A stretch of DNA of 64,000 nt from assembly GCF_030848805.1 (NCBI RefSeq), contig NC_092365.1:19769049-19833048 (forward strand), read 5' to 3'. Below, in pieces: positions 12,300-23,040 of this stretch (positions within the stretch are counted from its first letter, which is position 1; the number at the start of each line of letters is the position of its first letter). Below the pieces are notes generated by a model. That model ran no database searches. It worked only from the letters and a program-made list of their open reading frames with translations, and was not told the origin of the DNA. Made by a program: the position numbers and the translations under genes. The DNA comes from Temnothorax longispinosus. Taxonomy: Eukaryota; Arthropoda; Insecta; Hymenoptera; Formicidae.

Positions 12300-13420
12300 G
12301 AGCTTCCGCGTAAACGTTCACGACGTCGCGTCGCCGCGTTTTAATCTCGGAAACACCCTCCCTCCCTCTCACGCTCTCTCGTCCTTCCCTGCGATTTAAT
12401 TTTATCGGCGAGCCTACTTATTTGCGCCGTTTATCTTAAAATGTGCGACGCGCGCGCGAAAAACGCCCGTCATACTTTTTGCTTTTGTTAGACTCACTTC
12501 TTGGGTGCTCCGCCATTCTCGCTCGATCCTTGAACCTTGACGCTACCCTGCTCGACGAAATTCCCCCTTCGCACCGGTCGGCGGTCCCCTTTCGGCACAG
12601 CCGAATATGTCCGTTCCCCCGGCGGCCGGCGATCTCGCGCGCACGTGGCCAGCGCGGCCTTGCCGCCAAAATGACACCGTCACCCGTCACGCGTGACTTT
12701 GAGGTTAAGCGTCAGCGCGACGTGCACGGAGTTTTCTTGCGCCTCTGCTCCTCTCCGTTCTCGCCGCCCGCCCCCGCGAAGAAAGAGCCGCCAATCCTCG
12801 CGATTTCCTTCGGTGCGGCATACCCTACCCCGTCCCGTCTCATTATCAGTGCGATAAAAATAGCGCGCAAACACCGAGCTAAAAGCAACTTCGTTTCATT
12901 TTAACCGTTTCTTTTTGGCGCGAGAGAGGGAAAAAAGAGAGAAACGCATTTTCACTTCTGAATATATATATTATATAAATCTGTTTCTACGCAATTTTCA
13001 TGCCAAGCGGAGCAGAAGGCGTATGGAAGAAAGAAAAAGAAGGAAAGATAGGAACTCGTACAGGGTTGCGTTCGAAGCGACTAATTTGTTTTAATTAATT
13101 TTCTATTTGTCTATCTTTGTTTTGATTTAAAAAAAAAACTGCGACTTTTTGCACTCGCATACTGGTGACGTATACGCGGTCTCTCTCGTGACACTTCTTC
13201 CTTTTAAATGCGTTTCAAATGCGAAATTGCGAAAAGAGAGGATACGCCGGCCGATACGATCGAAACTGAAAGTAAACGCTGCCGCCATCTGATCGGTCGC
13301 GGTCGCGTTTTCACGCGTTTTCTCCAAAGCCGACGAACGCGATTGTCGTTGCGGGTCGCGGCGAACGGTCTACTTTTCTCCGGCTTCTCTGCTTTGCAAA
13401 AGAAATTAATGTACGTTTAG
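12300..13420. promoter_or_regulatory. CpG-rich divergent promoter region between distal G6PD exon and MRPS37
   Basis: Base composition changes sharply from the AT-rich flanks to CpG-dense sequence, interrupted by an AT-rich stretch near 12960-13140. It lies head-to-head between the distal G6PD first exon (minus, 12516) and the MRPS37 start (plus, 13646). Several open frames on both strands here are explained by GC content. Function as a two-way promoter is inferred from position. Confidence 0.45.
12498..12516 (-). CDS. G6PD: Candidate distal alternative first coding exon of G6PD (19 nt)
   Basis: ATG at 12516 in good context (A at -3, G at +4) encodes MAEHPR plus one base (A), followed by the consensus donor GTGAGT. 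Length (19 nt) and phase are identical to the proximal first exon, so splicing to 5010 gives MAEHPRR then TSTEESLQYF. Vertebrate G6PD also starts MAE, which is suggestive only. It sits in a CpG-rich island as a promoter-proximal exon would. No transcript evidence is available here. It could instead belong to another minus-strand gene, but none is apparent. Confidence 0.5.
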
Positions 13421-13645
13421 CAACATTTATTGACGACTATCAAAATTACATTTTGTCATCAATTGTATCTGTATGTCGATATAAAAAACCATGCGTTCAG
13501 TCACTCTGATATAGAACTTGATGAGAAACTTAACCTCCATGTCAAAGAAATTCATAACTTTATATTATTTCACTGTAATTTAATATTTATATAATATTAA
13601 AGTAGTACGATATTCATATTTATATTGTATTATATTATCAGAAAG

Positions 13646-14220
13646 ATGAGATTGACGTCGCTGTTTTTTCGTAACGCGAGGCAACCACAGAATGAGAAGA
13701 AGGTACCCTTCAAGGCGATCATGCCGTTAAAACTAAGGGACTTCGTGAGTTCGAAGGGAGGTCGGAGAACATCGGGTATGTCTGAAGATCAATTTATTTT
13801 CCCATGGATATGTTTAAAGACCGTTTCTTACTGCATTCTAGTTGTATATATTTGTTACAATGTGGCTGATCGTAGGCTATAAACTTCATTCCGCACAGAG
13901 CGTTTCAATATTTATTACAATTAGCGGTAAAATATAATATTCAGAAAATTTCTACTTTATACGATTTTAATATATTTCTGTTTCCAGAACACGGATGTTT
14001 ATACGAGATGACCTTGCTTTTGTCGTGCCTTGAAGAAAATGAGTTTGAAGACAAGAGATGTGTCCCGCAAGTAAACGCATTAAATAAATGCAACAAAACT
14101 TACACCGATAATGTGCAGCGTATGCGCTCCACGCAGGATCAAGTGGTACCTGTACCCGAAAGTAAGAACCTCACGCACAAGCAGGTCACGTATCTTCTAC
14201 GAAGTTATCCAACAGTATAG
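13646..14220 (+). CDS. MRPS37: Small-subunit mitochondrial ribosomal protein mS37 (CHCHD1)
   Basis: Two coding exons, 13646-13775 and 13988-14220, joined by a GT-AG intron (GTATGT to TTTCCAG). They give 363 nt and 120 residues, close to the known ~118 residues of the animal protein. After a basic N-terminus a twin CX9C CHCH fold is visible: C47-C57 and C68-C78, with the helix-loop between them. Family knowledge: mS37 is a component of the 28S mitoribosomal subunit and twin CX9C proteins are oxidised by the Mia40 pathway in the intermembrane space. The codon frame is open upstream without an ATG, and a possible acceptor (attatcag, ending 13641) suggests an additional non-coding 5' exon. Its 3' end converges on brambleberry. 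Confidence 0.88.
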
Positions 14221-14334
14221 CGTTTTTACATCTGTAGTACTGCATACATTAACATGTGTTGTAAAAACTATTTAATTATTACCATACTTAATATAAGTGC
14301 ATAAAAAATGTTTCTGTAAATATTCATAAATATT

Positions 14335-14340
14335 TTTATT
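14335..14340 (-). terminator. Poly(A) signal AATAAA of brambleberry
   Basis: TTTATT on the plus strand gives AATAAA 69 bases past the brambleberry stop codon. It lies about 115 bases downstream of the MRPS37 stop, so the convergent transcripts may overlap at their 3' ends. Confidence 0.55.
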
Positions 14341-14408
14341 TTAATTTAATTTGTACAATTATATTAGTAAAGCGTGTATATACATGATAGGCTTTTAATT
14401 TGAAATAA

Positions 14409-16042
14409 TTATTTGCTGTTCTTAACGTCGGCGGTGTCCTCCAGTTTATCAGAAATCGTGTGCAAACGTTTCAACGCGAGCCGTCTCGAGTAACCTAAAC
14501 ACGATACAATTTATAACACGATACAACTCTCGCATAGAGTTTTACATCATAAAATCCATACCGATACATACGAATTGGTTCAATCGTGTTGGAAATAGTT
14601 GTAGTTTTCTGCATGACGTCCAATTGCTGCTCGATTCTTTGTAAAGCCTTATAATTCTCTAACTGTTCGTCTTTATAATAGTAATATGTACAGAATAATG
14701 TTACAGCACAAAGTGTTAAGGCAATTTTTCTGTACAACCATGTTGTACTTAACAGGTGCGTCTGTAAGAGAACCCAGCGTAGACACTTTTTGGTGAACAA
14801 TTTGTTTGGAAATTTTATAATAATTATTACCTTATCATCCGGAGACTGAGGAATAATCTTATCGTAATATTGAACCAGTATTCTCTCAGCCACTATATTT
14901 AAGCTTAGAATACTAAAAAGCGCAACTCTTGCATCAACCGTTCTTTTAGAAGCACTGAATAACGCGCAGAGAATACAGCTGACGGTGTAAAATATGATAG
15001 ATTGAAACCAAGACACTTCTCCAATAATCCAGCTTTGGAAAGTGCGTATATACGAAAAGATCTCGTAAAGCAGCTCTTTCTGATCCTTAGCCGATTCTCT
15101 AAAATTTAAGAATTTCAAATCAACGATTCACATTAATTACTATTCGACTAAGTCGAATTTCAAAACGTTTTAAAAATCAGCTTTATGAACTCACTTGAAA
15201 TCCGACACCATATTGCTAACTGTCTCGGACGAAGTCTGTAGTACAGTCTCGAGTTCTTTGCCGTGATCTAAAAGCTCATTTTGAATGCGCAAACCCTCCT
15301 TTTGACTGTTCAATATTACACCTTGCATTTGCGATGCTTCCAGCAATTGATCCTTCATTCGGGAAGATACTTGAAACAATCTACGACATATGTATATGCA
15401 GAAATACGTGAGTGCTTTTGTATCTTTACAATGTGTAAAGATATTACACAAGATATTATACATGTACGTACAACTTGATAGTGTTATCAACTTCAGCCTG
15501 CCAAGCTTCGTGATTCAAAAAGAAACAGATATGAGTTGCGTGAGTGTAGAATTCATTGTAAACGCTGAACGCTCGGTCTGCCATGCCGCCAATGCATTTC
15601 CTATGAAAGAAATATTAACCGATTGTCGCAAGATCAAGCATTAAGTATAGGAAACTAATAAAAAAATACTCGTTTTCCGAGTATTTTCGTACCGACGCTC
15701 GTCTTCCGTTTCACTGAGATAGCAGTCGTAGGTCGCGTGACCGGAATCCTCCAGGAAACAATTCGCTAGGCGCAAGGCGAGAAGCGAGTGCTCCTGATCG
15801 TTCAATTTGTCACAACTACTCTCCAACGCTTGTAGCGCGGTATGCCAACATTTTCCATGTTGCGGCAGCGATGACTTTGCTGAAAAAAAAAATATTTCCT
15901 GTTACCTACTACTTATCAGTTCCTACGTTTTCAGCTTCTTACCTTTTATCAGGGAATATTCCTTCTCTCCCAGATCTCTTAAGATCATATTGCCGTTGCT
16001 GGCTGATGTTTCACGAATAATAAGTAACAAGAGCCAAATCAT
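14409..16042 (-). CDS. bmb: Brambleberry (KAR5/GEX1-like nuclear fusion membrane protein), complete, 7 exons
   Basis: Minus-strand coding exons: 16042-15943, 15879-15693, 15600-15475, 15380-15195, 15098-14831, 14761-14572 and 14494-14409 (stop TAA). All introns are short (63-96 bp) and GT-AG; the total of 1143 nt gives 380 residues. Residues 1-14 form a signal peptide (MIWLLLLIIRETSA). A cysteine-containing luminal domain follows, with family-like elements KCWHTAL, LALRLANCFLEDSG, RRKCIGGM and EFYTHATHICFFLN. A coiled-coil stretch spans about 130-220, and hydrophobic segments lie at about 231-248 and 298-317, with a weaker one at 256-274. Family knowledge: KAR5, GEX1 and Brambleberry act at the nuclear envelope in karyogamy or karyomere fusion. 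Start chosen because it supplies the signal peptide and a consensus donor. Confidence 0.88.
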
Positions 16043-17239
16043 CTTGGAATTGAATGCAGGGTCCTTTCAGATCTCGCTAATTTTCAGGAAGTGTATGTCC
16101 AACAGGAAATTTATGGTCCTTCATTATTCTGTCGAATGACATATTAGAATGAATAAACGTTCTCTTGCGATACAGAAAGAGCGCGGATACAGACTAGACC
16201 TGTAATTGTATCATATACGTTTGTAACAACGGGTGCACGAAAAACAATCAACGATCAACTGCACAGTCAATCAAAGACGAAATTAATCACAGAAAAATGA
16301 TTGAGTCCCACAGTTATTTGGGTTCAATGGACTTAATGAACCTGAATTCCATACATCCAGCATCTCTGCATATCACATTTACATCTACACATGGACATTT
16401 TTGAACGATAACGCGACAAACAATTGGAGAAGAGTTGCTGTAAAGCTACTTGATTAAAATTACGAAATCCAAATCTGTTGAGGGTAATAATAAATTAACA
16501 AAGTTCATTAATGTATGTGTATTTAAAAGAAAAACTTTATTCACTTGGGAACATGACGAAAATTAAAAAAAAAATACAAAAGTAATCGCAGATATTGCGA
16601 TTTTCGGTATTAACGAGAATTTTGCACAATATACTTTCGCTCTCCGGAACCGTTTGCGGTTTCACGATCGGAGCACATCGTTCTCATTCGATATTTACGC
16701 TGATTATTCGAAGTCGCGGATAACGACACATTTTAAGCGAACTTGAGTGACAAGTAACAGATATATTTAGATTTTATTGGAAAGTCGTAGGAGCGTAGCG
16801 TCGGATTTGAATCGGCTCGCAACGGACAGTTCCTCGATTTGGCGCGACAGCAAACCACCTGCGCTGAATCATAAGTGAATATTTGCCGTGCACTAGCGAC
16901 TCCGCAGAAGCAGAAGACTCGTGGCCGCGGGAGGAAACAGCGAGAGGAAAAGCGTCGAGGGTAATAAAACGGAAGAGATGCAACTTCATGGAAGAAAGAA
17001 GAAAGAACAGAGATTGCACTTTTCTCTTTAAATTCTTCCACCTTCTCTTGCACTCTCTCCATTCGAGTGCAGAAAGCTGGAACGAACGAGCGAGAGTCGC
17101 GGCCGCTTCGATATCTCGAGAGCTGCGATGTATCGAGAGACGCCATTCTCGAACGGCGGGACGCTCTCCGCAACGCGACGCTCCGCGAAGAAACCGTGAA
17201 AAGCGGATTCGAATGGTTGCCGCGCCGCTCATCGATTAT

Positions 17240-17502
17240 TATCGTTCGAAGTGAATCTCTCGCGTGAAAATTTGTGGATGCCTCGTGAGACGTCGGATAC
17301 TCAATTGGACGGTACGATTTAATATGCCAATTTGACTCAATATATCAATCCGATTCCATCCTGATGATGCATCGCGTTCTTTCAGTATCAACGATCCGGA
17401 CGATCTACATCACCCGAAATCGACCAAGATCTTCATACATCTCACATTGTCATTTCCTCGCCGAACACAGCGGAGGTGCAGTTGGCACACAATTATCGCC
17501 AG
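17240..17502 (+). other. Possible untranslated or first exon on the plus strand
   Basis: GC-rich sequence ends at CGCCAG followed by a strong donor GTATGT at 17503. An ATG at 17368 opens a frame into the donor (46 residues, no recognised motif). No downstream plus-strand exon was found, so whether this is coding, 5' UTR or chance cannot be decided. Confidence 0.2.
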
Positions 17503-20500
17503 GTATGTGCCGGCTTGCCCAATATCGCTTCCCTTGAATTTCTTTCGCTAAAATCAACGCTCGCGAATAGCCATTGGTAATTTCACGTTTGATTCGACGA
17601 GCGCGATACTGACGAATTTCTGCATTCTTGTCTGAAACTGTTGTCTGTCTTAATTACGTGTATTTCTTACATTGATTTTTCATTAAATGTTATTTTATGA
17701 TGTACTACGTATGTTCGTATTTAATTCGTAAATTTGACCTTATGCGTGCGACGTTACATGTTACATGCGTCGATTGAACATGTCCAAGAGGTCCAAGATA
17801 TCCCTTGACTCAATAATGATAAAATTTATTCAGAATTACAGGTCTTTGATACTGTTTTGTCATTGATGATTATTGTAATATGTTCACTGTACGTTTTATT
17901 TTCATATATCGCCATATGACGATATACTATAATAATATATTATATATATATAATATATGTATTAATATATCATATAATTATAATAATATAGTTTACACAT
18001 ATGGTATTATTATATATAATACTATAATAATAACACGATATATATTAGCAACTACAGAAATAAGTTTACGAGCAGAAAAACAAGTGTGTATATAGATACA
18101 GAGTCTCATAATTAGATAATATTACCTAAGGAGTTAGAAATCTCCTCAAAATATCTCGTTTAACGAGTTCTCATTTTAACAACTTACATTGAAACAGAAT
18201 TAATTAACACGAAAATATCAGTTCCAAAGGTTATATTAGCTTTAAAAATGTATACATATATATAATTGATACAGTTTTTGATCCATGCACATTTATTATT
18301 TATATTATTTAGAAGAGGATAATGATATATATAGAGTTTTACTATAAATAACAAATACGTTTGTGTTAAGCTTATCACAATTTAATACATTATTTTATAC
18401 ATATGAGTAATGCAAATTATATAATCTTTTACTTTAATTTATTTTTTATGTTTCAATCTCAGTATAATGAATCCTTTAAAATTTGAACATTACATTTAGC
18501 CAAATCATGACAGACAACTTTTAATCATCTTCGGTCGAAGATCAAACTCATTAGATCTTATCAAATCTCATTAATGATTTTTCATTAACCGTTTAATTAG
18601 CGCCGCTCTCTCAAAGTGACAAATATTCTCAGCTACGGTGTTCGACATTGATTTTTACAAGAGTATCGGGGTGTACGTCGTTAAATCAAAGAGAGACTGT
18701 CGAAGGGTCCGCAGGGATCGGAGTATAGCGTCGCGGCGCCCGCGCCGCTGGCAAACCGCCAGCGTCGCTTGCCATTGAATTCGCGCGGGCCGAAAATAAG
18801 TGAGTCGGTACGGTAAACAGGCGGAACAGTGACACACGGGTTCGATCTCCTCGCTTGCCTCTTAAAGACCGGTTTAACCGAACGCGCGCGGGGACATTTC
18901 GGGATCATTGTTCGGCCTGGCTGTCCTCCTCGTAAACTCGCACGAAGACGCCAGCGGCCAGAGGCGTAGCTGCAGAGGGATGCGGCGCATGCACATGCAA
19001 CACATACACGTTCCATGTATTTATATCTCTTTATTATGCAGACAACACTTTGCTTTCAGAGTTTCACGATAGACGCTTGTAATAATCATCGAATAATTGT
19101 GAAATTAGGTCATCCCTACGCGCAATGCATGTCGATTTATTTTTAATATTAGTTCTAATATTTCTATTTAATTTCTTAATTTTTTTTATTTTACAATACT
19201 ACTGGATAATAATAGTACAAAGGGGAAAATATATAATAATATGTATGTGGGCGTGTGTATGTATAAAATTCTGTTTTTATATATTTATAATTTTGATATT
19301 ACATATGTATGTACATATATTATTTTATATATTATATATATATATAAGTATAATAATGTTTACATTTAAAACAAGATATAAAGTGAAGCAATGTATTACA
19401 CATTATCAAAGTTGTATCGTACGTGTTTGAGAAATGGGAAGATACTTCTAAAGGGAAAAGCTACGCCGCTGGCCTGATACAAGTCGTGAGTGACTTACAA
19501 TAAACGATTATACTCCCCTTGGCTTTTGTATTTATCCTCAGTGACATTTGTCGGTGGAATACGGATAGGCTCTTTATTAGACTATCATTGTGACTAGTAT
19601 TTTATAATGCTTTTGACGTCATGTTCCTCACGATTACTATATCATTACCATTCTTGTAATTCTCTGATAAGATATTAGTCGCAACTGAGCATTCGACTCA
19701 ATTGTCTATCTTACACCATATATACATTATAAAAAATATATATACAGAAACATCGACAAGTGCAAAACTCATACAATTTCTAGCGAAATAGGTATATGCA
19801 ATGTACATTTTATACGTCCTTTTCACAATGTACACAGTCCCTGATTTATTGCATAACTTCTCCGATTTCTTCTCGAGAAGACAATCTTCCCCCTCCGTGC
19901 CCCCGGCGATAATTTAACGGGGCAGCATTGTATGCAACTAAAATTATCGATATTCCGCGTGGCGGACGAGTGATCTCAAGGCCAGACGGCCATCGATCAC
20001 CGGTGCGCGGGAGACGCGGGCCCCCAAGACATGAAGGGGGGGAAATATCGCAGCGGGAGAGAGGAGACGATCGCGAGAGAGCGAAGGCGGTGACCGATCG
20101 ATCACCTGAGCGGCGGCGCGTCCCATGCTATCGACAAAGTATATACGTATGTATACTACGCCGGAGCAAATCATCCGCGTCTCTAGCCCGCTTGACGTCA
20201 AGCTCGACGTCGCCACCGCTCCCCGGCAGCGGGGGATTAAAAATACCCCCGACCCCCGACCGAGGAGGTAGTCAATGTCGGATAATTGCAGTTTCGATTT
20301 GCCCCACATTTGCGCCCCCGTCCGTCGCGACGTGTTGCTCTGAAAAATGCAGAGGCACGAGAACAAAGCGCGATCGCCGGATCATGTGTCCGGAAAAATT
20401 CCCGCTTCATTCATACGTGCGTTCGCGTCAATCGGTTATGTTTGTTTCCCGTTTGTGCTTCGTAGGTTTTCCCTCTTATTGTTAAAGCCTGGATATTATA

Positions 20501-20645
20501 CGGTTTAAACGCAAAAGGGGTGTAAACCGATTTGAAAAGTTGTATTTCAACGAAATACAAAATGGATAAATATACGTACGATTATTTAATAATATCTTTT
20601 GGTTAATAAAAAGAAATTTGCGATACTTAAATTTGTTAACATTGT

Positions 20646-20943
20646 TTAGCTTAATTTGCTAAAAGTTAAGTATTCATATTTTCGATCGTGCCTTCTGTTT
20701 TGGAGTATCACGACTCTCGCAACGACTGTAAAATACTCTAAGGAGTCTAATATTAAAATTTCATTTGGCAGTTTATTTATAGCAGCAAGAAATTTTGGAG
20801 TTATTCGATTAAGATGTTGCATGTCGTCTTTGATCAAGTCTAAGATGGCGAATTTATCTTCTTCGCCGTCGATATCGCGGATGCATCTTTCATCACGCGA
20901 GCAAAAAGAGAGCGGATCGGGTGCCGGATAAATGCGCTTAATC
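20646..20943 (-). CDS. Unassigned open frame resembling a terminal exon
   Basis: From a weak acceptor-like AG (about 20944) the minus strand is open to a TAA at 20646. It encodes about 98 residues with balanced composition: RIYPAPDPLSFCSRDERC, then an acidic stretch (DIDGEEDKFAILDLIKDD), then alternating hydrophobic residues (KLPNEILILDSLEYF) and a basic end. There is no usable ATG before DDMQHL, so it would have to be spliced. The pyrimidine tract is poor and no partner exon is visible. I do not recognise the family; it could be a real last exon, a decayed gene fragment or chance. Confidence 0.25.
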
Positions 20944-22556
20944 GAAGTTAAATAATGCAAGAAAATGTGTCGGGTTTCGCTTGCGTGTTGGAAAACAGCC
21001 GATATCAGGTGCCGGTGATGAATGAGAGCGTTTAGAAGCGAGAGAGGCTGACAGTACGCGTATACCGTGGGGGTAACGCGAAGCGGATGATGGTGATATT
21101 GTGATTAATTGACCCTTTGCAACCTTTGCAGCGAACCAGGTCATTTGCAGGGAACCGATATATCGGTGCTCTAGACTCGGGCATTAATTCCCCGGACACG
21201 ATTCTGGGAGAGGGACGTAACCGTAACCGTTAACGTAGCTTCGGCTATGGAATCCGAATAGGATTGATTTTCCATCGTTTTCTGATGTTTTCGATGGCGA
21301 CGAGATAGCATTGAATTAACGATGAGATAAGAACGCTCGATCGTACAAAACACAGGCTATAAATTGTCGTGTTCCGATATTCCAACTAATAAAACATTTC
21401 TCTCTCTTCGAAGTAAAAAGCGTTGTTAAATTTGGCATGTCGTAAATATAAGACCGTAATATAAAAAGAATCCAAAGTGTCCGAGAATGACTTAAGGGTT
21501 TGTAACGAATACCTGGTACTAAATCAAGGAGTAATAATGTGCAAGGGGTTAATTAATAGGCTTAGAGGTTAATTAAGCGACGTGTTGAACGGCCAATTGC
21601 GAGAAGAGGTACATTTAGGGAATACGTCGCGTCTGAAAATAGTGCAATATTGACGCAAATCGAGTGCTATATCGAGTTATTCGAGCGGAGCATTATATTA
21701 ATAGACAATAATGATAGGCAGAATTAACCGGAATGTCGTAACACATGCTTGGGGAATATCGATCGCGTCGCGTTGAAAAACCAGCACCGGGATTATAATT
21801 ATCTGTAACGTAGGACGCTGGTTCTCGACGACAAGGATAATAATATTTATAATTAGTCTTATTACTCTGAATTTTCGAGGGTCGTGCTCGTTCGGCTATT
21901 ATCTCGTCCGAAAGTGATCCACTTGCCCGGATATTTCTGTAAAGGACTATGACCGCGTTCCACTTTTCCGCTGCTTAATTTTCCTCTATATTTAGTATTA
22001 ATAAAAACAGAACACATATTTATGCTTTCATTGCCTGATGTATTTTTACATTTCTATAAAAACGTGATATATGAATATGATTCTCACGTTGTCTTTTGCG
22101 TTCATCGTTCATCCTTTTTTACGATTAAACTTTTATCCTGTTCCATTTAGTTGTCGTAAAGTTATCACGTTATTATTACATACATTCTCAGGTGAATCAG
22201 GGAAATTAACACGTGTTACGATAAAATTACGATATAAAAGTTAACTCGTGGTACATGGTAATGATCACAACGCAGCAGATAAGCGCTATATCAAACGCGG
22301 TAACCGCGTATTATCGGGCGCACATCGTTTGACGCGGTCAAACATCGACGACATTGCGCAATGTCCCGTTTTCACCGGAAGATGTAATCAATAGACATGG
22401 ATGATACATATCCGTCCGTCCTTCCGTCCGATATGCATCAGTCAAGTATACTTAATGGGTTACTCTCTCATTTACCGGACGTGGCATAATTGAATTGCCC
22501 TAAATTCATACTTACATTGAGGCTCGCTTTGCTTACGAACATCATCAATCCGCTCA

Positions 22557-23040
22557 TAATATATATTTTTTTCCCTGTAATATCAGAACATAAATATGTA
22601 AAACGCGCATGGTTATTTCATTCCTGTTAAAAAGTAAAACTGTATAGGGTCCTATGCAGTGGGAAATAATTGGACTGTCGATCAAATATTCCTCGCGCGT
22701 TCGCGAAGAGAGCAATATTCCGGCGTCGATTGATGACATCTTTCTAAAATACAATATTTCTCCCCGCCGAAAAAATTACGTTAATCCAATATAATTTTTC
22801 CCCCGTAATATCAGAACATAGAATACATACATACGTAAAACGCGAGGGGTGTTTGCGCAGTGAGATTCCGTTCCGTGTTAAAAAGTAAAACTGTGGGAAA
22901 TACAGTGGGAAATAATTGGACGGATCAAATATTCCTCGCGGGTTCGCGAAGAGGGCAATATTCCGGCGTCGATTGATGACGTCGTTCTAAAGTACAATAT
23001 TTCTGCTCCTCCGCCGAAAATGACGTTGGTCCGACGTAAT
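22557..23040. repeat. Tandem duplication of a ~228-243-bp unit
   Basis: Copy 1 (about 22557-22795) and copy 2 (about 22796-23040) share GTAATATCAGAACATA, TTAAAAAGTAAAACTG, GTGGGAAATAATTGGAC, TTCGCGAAGAG and CAATATTCCGGCGTCGATTG in the same order. Divergence is by substitutions and small indels. The offset grows from about 228 to 243 bases through the unit. Neither copy has a conserved reading frame. Confidence 0.85.

Noticed and set aside
12436..12904. 153-codon plus-strand frame over the distal G6PD first exon
   Set aside because: CpG-island artefact. Only the 19-nt minus-strand exon has a splice-consistent role.
15641..15692. Coding extension of the brambleberry second exon through YENTRKTSIFLL
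   Set aside because: This is intron read-through: donor CG|GTACGA at 15693/15692 restores the conserved RRKCIGGM junction with the next exon.
16733..17267. Four overlapping frames of 66-152 codons on both strands
   Set aside because: All are explained by high GC and few stop codons; none has family-like motifs.
19928..20485. 185-codon plus-strand frame and overlapping 140-codon minus-strand frame
   Set aside because: GC-rich island in which both strands stay open. Both products are Arg/Ser/Pro-rich with no recognised domain, and no splice signals frame them.
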